DNA from: Apiotrichum sp. Y4204
Lineage: Eukaryota; Basidiomycota; Tremellomycetes; Trichosporonales; Trichosporonaceae
Length of the DNA stretch: 64,000 bases
Direction of reading: 5' to 3'
Assembly: GCA_025531455.1 (NCBI GenBank)
Contig: JAMYHL010000003.1
Location: 1,116,001 to 1,180,000 of the forward strand
Shown here: positions 34,699-47,249 of the stretch, piece by piece
Layout of the letters: the number at the start of each line of letters is the position of its first letter
Position numbering within the stretch: position 1 is the stretch's first letter
The notes under the pieces: model-generated
Database searches by the model: none
What the model saw: the letters and a program-made list of their open reading frames with translations, nothing else
Told to the model about the DNA's origin: nothing
Made by a program: the position numbers and the translations under genes

Positions 34699-35569
34699 TC
34701 AAGCAGTATCAGCAGTTTCTGGCAATCTCTCCACTTTTGCCCTCCCACTCCGTAGCCAGGAGGTAGTACCACTGTACTCGTCATCAGATTCGTCCGAGCT
34801 AAGGACGATAATGTCTCTAGGCGCCGCAGCGGGCAGGTCACCAGACGTGCTCGCACACCGCGCTTCGCCACTAGCTCCGGATGGCTTGGGGCGCTTGGAC
34901 GGAGAGGCATTTTTTGTATCGGAGAGAACAGTCGATTTGGACGAGCTCTCGGAGGGGGTGCTGACGATACGACGCCGACGCCGAACAACAGATATCGGAT
35001 TCGTGGGGCTACTACCAGCCCTTGAGCTATCCTGATCGTCAGCACGGTAAGTGCAATGTACCCACGGACGGCAGGTAGTCGAGGTCAGAATCGACATCAG
35101 GGGAAGCATGCGGACCCCGTTTATTCGATCTTGTAGGGTACGAGTGGGGACGTTGGCCAGCAGGCGAGGCGTGGCACCTGGGCCTAAGAGATGGGACGGA
35201 TGACGGAGGTGGAGAGGCACTCGTCGTCTCCTCTGCATCCCCTCTCTGCTCCTTTACGAGCTTTCCGTCCTTGATCTTGAGCCCCCACGACCCCCTGATG
35301 GTCGTGAGGTCGCACACGGTTTTGCCCTGCACGCATTCGCCGCAGCGGATCATCGAGACCCAGCCATTGTTCTGGAGCACGGCCTCGCGGACTTCGCACG
35401 CGTCGTCCGTGTCGGCGCAGCTTGTGCACTTTGCTGAACCTGTTGCGCTGTTGTTAGGTTTGCCTTTTTCTGCAGATTACTGATAATAGTTGATGCCGTC
35501 GACAACGTGCGAGTCGATGAAACCCGAGGCCCTCGTCACTTTGCGCTTAACGTAGACCTTCGGGGCCAT
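34699..35569 (-). CDS. Basic protein with N-terminal Cys6 zinc-like module
   Basis: ATG at 35569 opens MAPKVYVKRKVTRASGFIDS and exon 1 ends VDGINYY before a GTAATC donor. Splicing to CTAACAACAG|CGCAACAGG gives HATGSAKCTSC. The Cys6 module then reads CTSC, 6 residues, C-EV, in all 17 residues to CGEC, 6 residues, C-D-L. It is followed by TTIRGSWGLKIKDGKLVKEQ, a Ser/Pro/Arg-rich part, an intron (GTGGGTACAT ... CTGACGATCAG), and a last exon with a basic NLS-like VVRRRRRIVSTPSESSS and SKRPKPS, ending in DIIVLSSDESDDEYSG (SIM-like hydrophobic-acidic motif). The stop is at 34699. Likely nuclear; DNA binding or chromatin association is inference. It may be spliced to the downstream gene in some transcripts. 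Confidence 0.6.
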
Positions 35570-36598
35570 CGTGTGCAGATGAGAAAGGGCGGTGATGTCT
35601 GTTGGCTTCCTGACAAGTGAGAGGAGAGTGAAATAAGAAGTATATTGTAGAGGAGAAAGAGCGACAAAAAACATTGGGAATGAGAGAAGTGCTCAGCCGG
35701 GGAAGGCAAAGGAAGGAAGGAGGAACACCATGTAACCTCTTAGAGAAATCAGTCGCGCACTCAAGTCTGCAGTACTTGTGCGGTGAGAGTGAAAACTGCA
35801 CATTAGCTGTCTGGCAAAGCCACCTGCAGCGGCTCGGCAGCTCGTCATGTTATGTGCTGACACAAAGAGAGAAGTACAATAGTTACTCTCTTTCTTATCA
35901 GTGTATAGCTCCTTCCCCACGAGACCTAGAAGGAATGCCAGTCTTGCCGGTGACCGCGGTATTGAGAACGACGTTGGTCGAGGTATATATCATCTGTAGG
36001 TATATCGCTGGGCGTGTTGGGCGTGAGGTTGACCTTGAGAGCCTGAAGACAAAGAATATAAGGAGGATCTGGCCGGGTTAGAGACTGGAGGAAGATAAGC
36101 CCACAACCAAGCAGCGTCAGAGTCATCAATACGCATAAGAACGTCAATCGCGGCTTCAGTCAAGTACTGTACCACCTTCTGTATGTCCAGCCCCGCGATG
36201 CTTTTTTTTGCAGGCTCGTCCATCGACCGGGGATACACCGCCAGAAGACCCGCACGCTTCCAAATTACGCCGCCTCCAAATTCCTGGCACGTCGCCAGTT
36301 GCTTGAGCTCGCTGATGTGGATGGAGAGAGCGAGGGGGAGTGGACAGTCTGGAGTTGTTCACTGCTTTCAACTGGCAGATCGCAACACACCTTGTCTACG
36401 ACAGAAGTCTCCCACTATATCCGTATGTCCGTTCACCAAGTCTCGATCTCAGCTTCTGAGATCCGCCCATGCCGTAATCTGGACCTCCCCCATTCCCCAC
36501 CACTCTGCAACAAAATGCCCCAAGGTCCTTCAATGTCTATCGCTACTATGCTTGCATGGCCTACATGATCCAGACTGCTACGCTCCGCTACGACACTT
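35570..36598. other. AT-richer stretch without a confident gene
   Basis: About 1 kb between the Cys6 gene start and the LPD1 stop. A minus-strand frame around 35990-36290 reads protein-like (AKKSIAGLDIQKVVQYLTEA then DSDAAWLWAYLPPVSNP) but has no clear partner exons. The base composition and lack of full ORFs suggest gene remnants or a fast-evolving gene. Confidence 0.4.
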
Positions 36599-38591
<1,993 letters not shown>

Positions 38592-39597
38592 TGTGGAGAG
38601 GGAGAATAGGGATGAGGGGGTGTGGGGTGAGTGGTGAGGAGAGAAGGGTAGGTGTTGATGAGGAAGATTATGTCGGCGACGACGGAGGGCCTGCACAGAG
38701 AGTGATGATATTGGGGGAGGGCTGGGCAGTCTGCCGGAAAGTGGGGGACGGCAAACGGGGCAGAGCGGCAGAGCACATGGTGGGAAAGGGGGAGCAGAGT
38801 GCCAGGGACTTTTGGAACGGAGACGGTTGCTCCGAAGCGGCATATTGCAACGGCGCATTTTGGGCACGCGGACCAAGTACCAAGTCCACCCTACTGCTAG
38901 CACTGCAGCACACTACAGTCAGCTACAGTCGGCTCTTGATCCGAAATTCACCACACAGGCTGCAGGCTGCAGGCTCTGGCCCTCCCCAATGAAATCGGCC
39001 CAATAGTTAGTCCCATTTCATTCCATCCCTCCTGAACTGCCGCAGCCGCAAAATCCATTCAGGCCATTTCCAAAGCCAGCAATGCTATCCATTCCAGTAC
39101 ATTATCCAACAACACATGCATGGCGGGGTGGGCTTCAAGTGGAGGTGGAGTGCATCGAGGTAGTGCTAGCATTGAACAGATTGTGCATGGTGCAGTTGAT
39201 GCCATCGCTGATGGTAACTGGCGCGGGATATGTTCATACAAAAAGTGACAGACCTTTCCAAGAGGGCCAAGATCCAAGACTGATGGAAATTGGCTGAAAT
39301 TCCAACGCTACCCCACATTCTCTCTCTAGAACTCGGCCGTCCAGCTGACCAGGTTGGAGAGGTGGAGAGGTGGAGAAGCTGATAACATTCTTGATCTCAA
39401 GGATGGGATCCATTGATCCATTGCAACCCACTCTCCTCTTCATGCATGATGCAACTGATGCAGAGCTCGGCATGTGTCAAGGATGGAGCCACGACGCGCG
39501 CCAGCGCGCGCCGACACCCTCCTGACTCGGTCCAAAACGAGCACCGCACGATATCAACTCCTACGCGGGCCGTGCAACTCTCAACCGCCCACTCGCC
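38592..39597. promoter_or_regulatory. Divergent promoter region of LPD1 and GNAT gene
   Basis: About 1 kb. CT-rich toward LPD1; contains an AGGCTGC direct repeat at 38956-38977. Frames here show no family motifs. Confidence 0.45.
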
Positions 39598-40212
39598 ATG
39601 CACTCATCTCTCGCGGCGTCTCTCGCAAAACCATCAACGTCCGGCTCCACGACGCCAGTGACCCCCGGTACGCCGGGCACGCCGGCCGACCTGGTCGTCC
39701 GCCCACGCGCCGAGTCGGACCTCGCGCCCCTCGCCGCCCTCCTCACGCGCCAGCAGGCCGCGACGCAGTACCCCATGCGGTGGTCGGGGCCGATGGAGTC
39801 GTTTCTCGTGCGGAACGGCGAGGTGCGCGCGTGGGTCGCCGCCTCGGGCAGCGATATACTAGGCCACATTGCGATCCACCTCGTGACGGAGGACGACGGG
39901 GAGATGGCGGAAGAGTGGAGCAGGGCGCACAGCGGCGTGCCCGTCGACCAGCTGAGGGCGGTGAGCATCTTCTTCACGGACGTCTCGCGTTCCGGCGCGG
40001 GCATCGGGCGGCGCCTCCACGAGGTGGCCGTCGCTGCTGCGAGGGAGGAGGGATACCCGGTTCTTGATGTCGTGAGCGCCCACCGCGATGTGGTGCGGTT
40101 CTACGCCAACAAGGGATGGAGAGAGGTCGGAAGCATGATCGCCCCGTGGTCGCCCGAGGGCATGCCGACCGAGGTGCTGCTCATGGTCCTCCCGCGAGAG
40201 CTCGAGGTATAG
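39598..40212 (+). CDS. GNAT-family N-acetyltransferase
   Basis: A single-exon gene of 204 residues starting MHSSLAASLAKPS. After a Ser/Thr/Pro-rich lead, VVRPRAESDLAPLAALL begins the GNAT fold. The acetyl-CoA-binding motif A is SIFFTDVSRSGAGIGRRLHE (R/Q-x-x-G-x-G/A type: RSGAGIG), followed by VLDVVSAHRDVVRFYANKGW, the usual 'FY-x-x-GW' motif B. The end is APWSPEGMPTEVLLMVLPRE. The substrate cannot be read from the sequence; a small-molecule or amino-acid acetyltransferase is likely. The lack of introns is unusual here and could reflect its small size or a later acquisition. Confidence 0.88.
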   Translation: MHSSLAASLAKPSTSGSTTPVTPGTPGTPADLVVRPRAESDLAPLAALLTRQQAATQYPMRWSGPMESFLVRNGEVRAWVAASGSDILGHIAIHLVTEDDGEMAEEWSRAHSGVPVDQLRAVSIFFTDVSRSGAGIGRRLHEVAVAAAREEGYPVLDVVSAHRDVVRFYANKGWREVGSMIAPWSPEGMPTEVLLMVLPRELEV

Positions 40213-41212
40213 CGATGCGAACGCGGTCGGGGTCCATCCCAGCGATAACATGCGCCGAAGCGACGAGGGCACGACAGCTAGCACCGCGAGCCAGTGCTCC
40301 GATTGAGTTGGCCGAACACACCGCCCATCAGTGGATTCGCCTCGGCGCCATCGCTTTCCTCATTATCGACATCTAGGCTTCTAGGCATCTGCGGCATGCA
40401 CTCTCTCTACCATGCTACCATGTATCATCCGTATAATGTTGCCCCGCACTCGGCGTGGGTGCGAGCTGTGATGGCCGACACGCGCGGGGGCGGGGTGCAC
40501 GGCGGTCCGCCAATTTCCAACGCACAAACGCCGGCAGCCGCTGGCGGCAACGGGCGGTAGCGTGGCGTGGCTGGCCTGGCAGCTGGCTGGCTGGCTGCTG
40601 GACGTGGGGCTCCTGCTCGTACTTTGTGCACTCCTGGAGGGTGCTCATGTATCAATCAATGGCCTAGAATCTCAAACATGTGGTCATTCCATCCGCCTCT
40701 GTCGCGTTCGTCTGGTGCTGCGCATGTGCTCACTGTTTCTAGAGCAGTGATCAGTGAGCAGCAGGCATGTCATGCCCGCTGCGCAGAACATTGCTGGTGT
40801 CGCTGTCATTCATCATTGTCCGTATTACCCGCTCCAGAGTGGGCCGCGACTTTTTCTGTACTCTGTACGCCATGTGTGGCCTGTGGGAGTTGTTTGCGTC
40901 ATTGGGATCATTGTTGCAATGATACTGACGTCACTCGGCCAAAAGCAACCGAGAAGAAACACTCCAAACGGTGAGCCATGAGCCAGCCAGACAGAGCATG
41001 ACGACGACACAGAGAGGGAAAGAGAGCCAGTATTTGACACGTTACGCTGTGCGATTGCGCGAATACGCAAAGTGACGCTGCCACGATACACGATGATGCG
41101 AGGTTTCGGGCGCGCGACGGGCGGCGCGGGGCAGGAGCAGGAGGAGAGAGTGAGAGCAGAGAGACAGAAGGTGAGCGGGTGACAACATTCCTGGCAAGTG
41201 CGGAGTGAGATC

Positions 41213-41244
<32 letters not shown>

Positions 41245-41427
41245 CAACAGATCCGAGAGAGAATGGACGGGCGGTGGGTAAAAAGGCCCGGGTAAGTCTG
41301 TCAAGGTAAACACTCCCCGCCATCGCAGCGATATAACTAACCTACCTCCCATCTCCCGCGATCGCTCCCATCGCAGTCACCATCTTCTCTTCCCGCCACC
41401 ACCTCCAACACCACCATCAGTATCACC
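40213..41427. other. Intergenic region with simple repeats
   Basis: About 1.2 kb between the GNAT gene and the Ish1-like gene. It contains a TGGC-type repeat at 40566-40605 and a (GA)n run at 41215-41243. The last 100 bp are CT-rich leader sequence of the Ish1-like gene. No gene is supported. Confidence 0.5.
41215..41243. repeat. (GA)n microsatellite
   Basis: About 14 perfect GA units, 185 bp upstream of the Ish1-like start codon. Confidence 0.95.
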
Positions 41428-43523
41428 ATGCGCTTCTCCGCGCTCCTCCTCCTGGCCCTTGCGGCCGATGCCAGCATTTTTGGCAAGAAACGTGAGAAAT
41501 TCCCACTGGAAAAAAGCTCTAACAACAGCGGCGTACGAAGACTGGAGCATTGAAGAGGCCAAGGTGTTCCTCCGGGCCCAGGGATACCATGTCAAAAAGG
41601 ACGACAACATTGCATCGCTCCAGAAGGAGATTAGCAAGCACGCCGACGCGGCGGACAGGGTGAGTTTGGATGGGAACCGGAGGGGGATGGGGATGGTGGT
41701 GGGAATAATGATATCCGCGTGAATCCTTGACAGAGGTTAACACTCCCAGTGGGCAAACTCCGTGTACAAGGACGTGTCGGACTCGGTCATCGACGGCTGG
41801 AAGGACTCGCAGCTGCGCGAGTACCTCCTTGAGAACGGAATTATCTCGCCTGCTTCGACGCACGAGCAGCTTGTCTTGATGGCGAAGAACAAGGCCTCGC
41901 AGATCAGCTACGCCCTGGAGCGCGGTGAGCCGACCCCCGTCGCGTCGCACGTCTCGCTCGCGGCGTCGGCGGCCTCGTCGCACCTCTCCACCGCGGCGTC
42001 GTACGCGGCCCGCCAGCTCGAGGACACCAAGGACTATGTCTTCTCCGGATGGTCGGACGACGACCTTACCGCCTGGCTGCGCTCCCACGGTGTCCTCCCC
42101 GAGCCGGCGCCCAAGGCGCGCCACGACCTGCTTACGGCCGTCAAGGACGCTTACATCAAGCTCACGACGCCCGTGTACAACGCCTGGTCGGACAGCTACA
42201 TCCACGAGTGGCTCGTCAACCACGGCGTCATCCCGCAGGAGAAGAGCCCGCGCGACAAGCTCCTCGAGCTCATGCAGGAGAACTACTACGATGCCGAGGA
42301 CAAGGTGTACTCGTCATGGAACGACAGCCAGCTCCGCGACTGGCTTGTGGACGCTGGAGTCCTGTGAGTTTTGATTGCATTGTGTTTGCTGACTCTCAGG
42401 AACAAGAACAAGGCGAGCGAGGGCCTCTCGCACGACAAGTACCTCAAGCTCATGGACGAGCACTACACCACGGCCAAGAGCACTGTCTGGCAGTCGTGGC
42501 GCGACTCGGACATGCGCAACTGGCTTGTCAAGCACGGATACCTCAAGACTGACGCTGAGGCGAAGCGTGACGAGGTGGGTGGCGAACAGTGGAACAGCAA
42601 ATGCAGCACAGAAAGCTCACACCGCAGCTCGTCAAGCTCATGAACGAAAAGTACAACGAGGCGTCCTCGGCGGCTTCGGCCCCGTACCTTGCCTGGCCTG
42701 ATGCCCGCCTCCGCGCCCAGCTCCGCTCGTACGGTGTCGACGACAAGAAGCTTCTTGGCCGCGACAGCCTCCTGCAGGAGATGCGCGTTCGCTACGTTCA
42801 CAACGAGAACTACGTGTCGGGCCTGTACAACCAGGCGGCCGGCGTCGTCAAGGGCGCGATGAACACTGTCCACGGCGTTCTTAACAACTACCTCGGCGTG
42901 AGTGTGTTGTCTGTATTCTTCACTGACCCCAGATCGACCTCCTCAAGCTCAGCCCCCAGGAGGCGCTCGACCACGGCCTCTCCTCGGTTTCTTCGTACGT
43001 AGAGAAGGCGAGCAAGCGCGCGTCCTACACCGCCTCGCAGTTCCAGGCCTCGGCCACAAAGTCGTACTTCTCCCTCTCGTCCGGCCTCCACTCGTCTGCC
43101 ACCGCGGCCGCAAAGTCCGCTGAGGCCTCGGCCAACTCTGTCTCCTCGTCCCTCTCCTCGCAGGCGGCCAGCGCCTCGGCAGCTGCCAAGGCGACGCCGG
43201 GCCTCAAGGCGCTGAGCGACGCGAGTGTCTCGGCGTCCAAGGCCCTCAAGTCGGGTGCGGCCTCGGCCGAGTCGAGCGCAAACGCCGTCGCGTCGAGCGC
43301 GTACGCCGATGCCAAGCGCCACGTCGACGAGGCTGGCGCGAGCGTCGAGAAGGCCCAGAAGAGCATCTCGGCGAGCGCCGTCGCGGCCGCCTCCTCTGCC
43401 AGCAAGTACGCGTCCGAGGCGAGCAAGTCGCTCTCGAGCGTGTACTCTGTTGCATCGCGCAGCGCCTCGAGCCTCTCGGTCGAGGCGTCCAAGACCGCCA
43501 AGAAGGTCAAGAACGAGTTCTAA
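41428..43523 (+). CDS. Ish1-repeat stress-response protein (Msc1/Ish1-like), secreted or nuclear envelope
   Basis: ATG at 41428 gives a signal peptide (MRFSALLLLALAADAS). Six exons follow, with introns of 36-110 nt. I count seven Ish1-type repeats, each with a W-x-D/E-x-x-L/I-x-x-W/F-L core: YEDWSIEEAKVFLRAQG, IDGWKDSQLREYLLENG, FSGWSDDDLTAWLRSHG, YNAWSDSYIHEWLVNHG, YSSWNDSQLRDWLVDAG, WQSWRDSDMRNWLVKHG and YLAWPDARLRAQLRSYG. The last exon is a 170-residue Ala/Ser/Lys-rich helix-prone region (SASAVAAASSASKYASEASK) ending KKVKNEF. S. pombe Ish1 is a stress-responsive nuclear envelope protein and yeast Msc1 affects meiotic recombination; the precise role here is inferred. Confidence 0.9.
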
Positions 43524-44359
43524 GCAGGAAGAATATGTAGTAGTTATAGCGCGCCCCCGGGCAATGTATGCTACGATGTGATCAAGTGCAAAGCAGTGGG
43601 GCAGTGGGGCAGAGCAGTATGGCAGTCCACTGGCATTCCACTAATTATTCGATACCATCATCCGTCCACAACAGGCACTCGATCAGTCTCTGATCTCTGA
43701 TCCAACTCGAAGTGGAGCGGAGAGCGATCGTGTCCTCCGCGCCTCTCTCGGTCCCGTCGCTCCCTCGGCCCAAGATCCAAGATCACGGACAAATACCGAG
43801 GCAACAGCCGATGAGAACTGGAAAAGGGTGACTGCCGCGGCAGCGGGCAAACAGTCTGAGGTCGTTTGACGTCATGCCGAAACACGGCTAAACGCCACTT
43901 TTTCCATCCAGATTTGCTTGTATGTATCCGCAGTCTGTTGCTGCGCAACACGTTCCCCCCCCTGTCCCCTGTCCGGCCTGTCCCCTGTGGCCGCGGCAAC
44001 GTCCACAGCACAGGGGAGGGGGACACAGGGCACCGGGGCCGCGACTCGCAGCAGCCAGAACGCAGCATGCAGTATGCTTGAGAGCTTGAGAAGCAGAGGG
44101 CACATGATCCGATACGACAGGGATGGATAAACAAAGACTGGCAAGAGATAAATATAGAATGTGGCCAGAAAAAGTGCGAGCAACGACGGACGGGGCAAAA
44201 ACGATTCGAGTTGCAAGCATATCGAGCATAGCCGGGGGCGGCAACGGAGCAAAGGACACTGTTACAGGTGTTTGATGGGATGATACTGTATATCTGGGTG
44301 ATTTGATCGCATCGTCCTTCCTTCTGTCTCTTTATTCCACTGTACACTATCCATTCACC
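43524..44359. other. Intergenic region
   Basis: About 840 bp between two + strand genes; probably the 3' UTR of the Ish1-like gene and the promoter of the C2 protein gene. No gene is supported. Confidence 0.5.
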
Positions 44360-46689
44360 ATGACCGACATTGAGAAGGCCGTACGCGACGATAAACGGGT
44401 CGCGGAGAAGCGCGAGGCCGACGCCGAGCAGCACCACGAGAAGGAGGCGGCCAAGCGCGAGGACAACAAGGAGAAGGATAACGACAAATCAAAGAAATCC
44501 GACAAGAAGGACAAGAAGGACAAGAAGGACAAGGACCCGCCAGGCGGTCGGGACCGCACGCTAGTGCCCCGCACACAGGGGAAAACCTACACTGTGCGCT
44601 TCGTGTTCCACGCTGCCTCGGACCTCCCAATGGGCGACATGACGCAGGCGTCGTCGGACCCGTACGTGCTTGCGCAGCTCAACCCGCGGGGTAGGGCGAA
44701 GCACGGGGTACGGCACGCGCGCGATCCGCTGCTGCGGTTCCGGAGCGCGACGGCGTACAGCACCACGAACCCGGTGTGGGATGCCGAGTGGGTCGTGGCG
44801 GGCATTCCGGCTGCGGGGGGCCAGCTCAAGGTCCGGGTGTACGACGAGGATAATGGGACGTCGGACGACCGGCTCGGAACCGCCAAGATCAACCTGGGCG
44901 TGCTGGACGAGGGGTGGAAGTGGGAGCGGCGGACGGTGGAACTCAAGAAGCGAGGCGGGTCGTTCCGCGCCTGGGGGTTCGAGACGCTGTGCGCCCCCTG
45001 TGTGGCGAGTGCGCGCCGCGACGCAACCATCACGCTATCTGCCGAGGTCCTCGGCGAGACGGAGGACGAGTGCGGCAAGGCGTATACCCTCAACTCGTGG
45101 TGGTGGATTCACTACTCGCCGCTCATGGGCGCCATGGTTGGCACGACGGTGCCCGACGAGGACGGCGAGGACAAGGCAAAGTGAGTACCGAGCTGCAGCG
45201 GTCGCTAATCAATCCCAGCTTTGCCGCCGTCCAGATCCAGCTGCGCGGTCCGGTCCCAAACGAGCTGTACCACCGCTATGTCGAGTTCAAGTCGTTTGTG
45301 CACCCGATGTTTGAGGCGCGCGGCCTGCGCGGCTATCTCATGCACAGGGTGGTGCACGCGCAGCACCAGAAGGTGTACCACTTTGACCGGCAGACAGAGT
45401 ATGGCCGCCTGCCTGGACCCGGCAAGAAGATGGCGCAGTGCTTCCTGGACCTGACTGCGTGGGGCGAGGGATACCGCATCTTCACGTATGTTATCACGCT
45501 CGACGGCCTTATGCGGTTCACAGAGACGGGCAAGGAATTCGCCATCGACATGCTGAGCAAGCACACGATGCACTCGGACGTCAACGTGAGTGATTCAAGA
45601 GTCAGGGGCTGACCAAAGATTTATATTGCATTCTCGGGCGAGTTCTTCGTGCGCAAGTGGAAAGGAGGACGCCGCGGGGAGGTCACCGGCGAGGGAAGCG
45701 GAGAGCACGGCGAGGGCAGCGGAGAGCACGGCGAGGGCAGCGGAGAGCACGGCGAGGGCCACTCTGAGGGCCAACAGGGCGGCAGCGGGCAGCACGGGCA
45801 CGAGACGAACGGGACAGACACCCCCAAGTTTGACACCTCGGAACCAAGCCACAGCATGCTCGCCCCGCCGCGCGACGCCGAAACGGACGGCGGCGAGATG
45901 TTCTCCCACCCGCACGAGCACCACCTCGCGGGCGCGGGGGCGGGCGGCGGGCTGGACACCGAGGCCCACAAGCAGTCGCACGGGCACGGCCACCGGTTCC
46001 TCGAGAAGAACAGCAAAGCAGAGTGGAAGGGCCGCAAAGATAACTGGAAGGACATGGTCAAGGACCGCGAGCACGACCGGCAGGCCGAGGCGGCCGCCAA
46101 TCCCGATTCCGGCTCCGGCGCGGGCGCCGGCGCCAACCCCGCAAACGACGCCGCGACCGATGCCACCGCCGCTGACGGCACCGCTAGTGGCGCCGCTAAC
46201 GGCAAGCAGCCGAAGTCCAAGCTCGACTCGGGCCCGCCGTGGCACAGGAACAACAACGGCGGGCGGCCCGTCGAGACGACGCACCTCCACGGGCGGTCTG
46301 ACGGCACGCTCCCCGATCCGTCAGAGTACGAGCTCGTGATCGACAACGACAGCGGGACGTACCGCCCCGACGATGAGCTGTTGCCAGTCCTCGCGGCGTT
46401 TTTGCGGAGTAACTTTGTCGGCGTGCATGTGACTGCCAAATCGTGCAAGGACGACGATTACCAGGAGGTCAAGAAGAAGCGGCGGGAGGACAAGGAGAAG
46501 AACTCGAGCGGCAGGGTATACGCCACCTCGTCGAGTGACCTCAGCTCCATTGCGAGTGGGAGCGACCGCCGCGGAAACAAGGAGAAGGGCCTCGAGTTTA
46601 TCACGAACCCGACGGGCGTGGCGCACCGCGCCAAGGACAAGGTTGGCGGCGTGTTCCATCGCGACAAGGGCGAGGAGAACGAGGAGTGA
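44360..46689 (+). CDS. C2-domain protein with charged tails and GEGSGEH repeats
   Basis: ATG at 44360 opens MTDIEKAVRDDKRVAEKREA, then a Lys/Asp-rich stretch (KKDKKDKKDKD). The C2 domain follows: TYTVRFVFHAASDLPMGDM, SSDPYVLAQLNP, TTNPVWDAEWVV, LKVRVYDEDNGTSDDRLGTA; the Asp residues of SSDPYV and YDEDNG are typical calcium-binding positions. After introns at about 45182 and 45587 come VQIQLRGPVPNELYHRYVEF, YHFDRQTEYGRLPGPGKKMA and IYIAFSGEFFVRKWKGGRRG. The remaining 330 residues are hydrophilic, with a GEGSGEH repeat (45688-45750), and include ELVIDNDSGTYRPDDELLPV and a final KDKVGGVFHRDKGEENEE. It is probably a membrane-associated protein of about 750 residues; the specific function is unknown. 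Confidence 0.82.
45688..45760 (+). repeat. 21-bp in-frame coding repeat (GEGSGEH)
   Basis: Three 21-bp copies plus a partial one, encoding GEGSGEH units inside the C2 protein gene. The copies are nearly identical at the DNA level, so copy number may vary between strains. Confidence 0.9.
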
Positions 46690-47249
46690 GACGGGTTGGG
46701 AGTGGGGCCAGGTTCATAGCGCAGGAGGGCAGGAGGTATTGTTAATATCCATCTAGTTAATGTTATCACGTTGTGCATGCGTACATACGTTGGGCGAGGG
46801 GCGAGCGGCGATGGGGCTCTAGCCGCTAGTACTCTCAACCTGTGGCCTCTGACGGTTCTCGATAGCCTCGATGCCGGCTGGAACGCGGGGAATGCGCCTT
46901 ACGCCGTCGGATCCGAGTTGATTCTGGCTGCACCGCATCCAACGGTGAGAAAGCGGACACTGACACTGTCCCATCCGAGTTCCTTTATTCTACTCCGCAC
47001 CATCTCCCGAGCACATCGATCCAGTCTACTCCACCCTCCTCGGCAGCTAGCCTTCCGCCGAGGAAGCATGATGGCGGTAGAACTCCCCGCTCCCAGGGCC
47101 CAAGCTGCTCCTGGACGGCGCAACGCGGCATCAAGAGCGGCACCTTGCGGCAATGACGATATGTTCTACATCCTCTACTACAGCAGGCGGTGGTACAACG
47201 AGCTGGTCCAACCAGCGGAGCGACCGAGCCGCGCTCCTCCGTGACATGC
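46690..47249. other. Convergent intergenic region
   Basis: About 560 bp between the C2 gene (+) and NAPE-PLD-like gene (-) stop codons. No gene is supported. Confidence 0.5.

Noticed and set aside
45595..46448. Minus-strand frames opposite the C2 protein
   Set aside because: Shadow frames caused by the repeat-rich GC sequence; the + strand protein has a C2 domain and in-phase introns.
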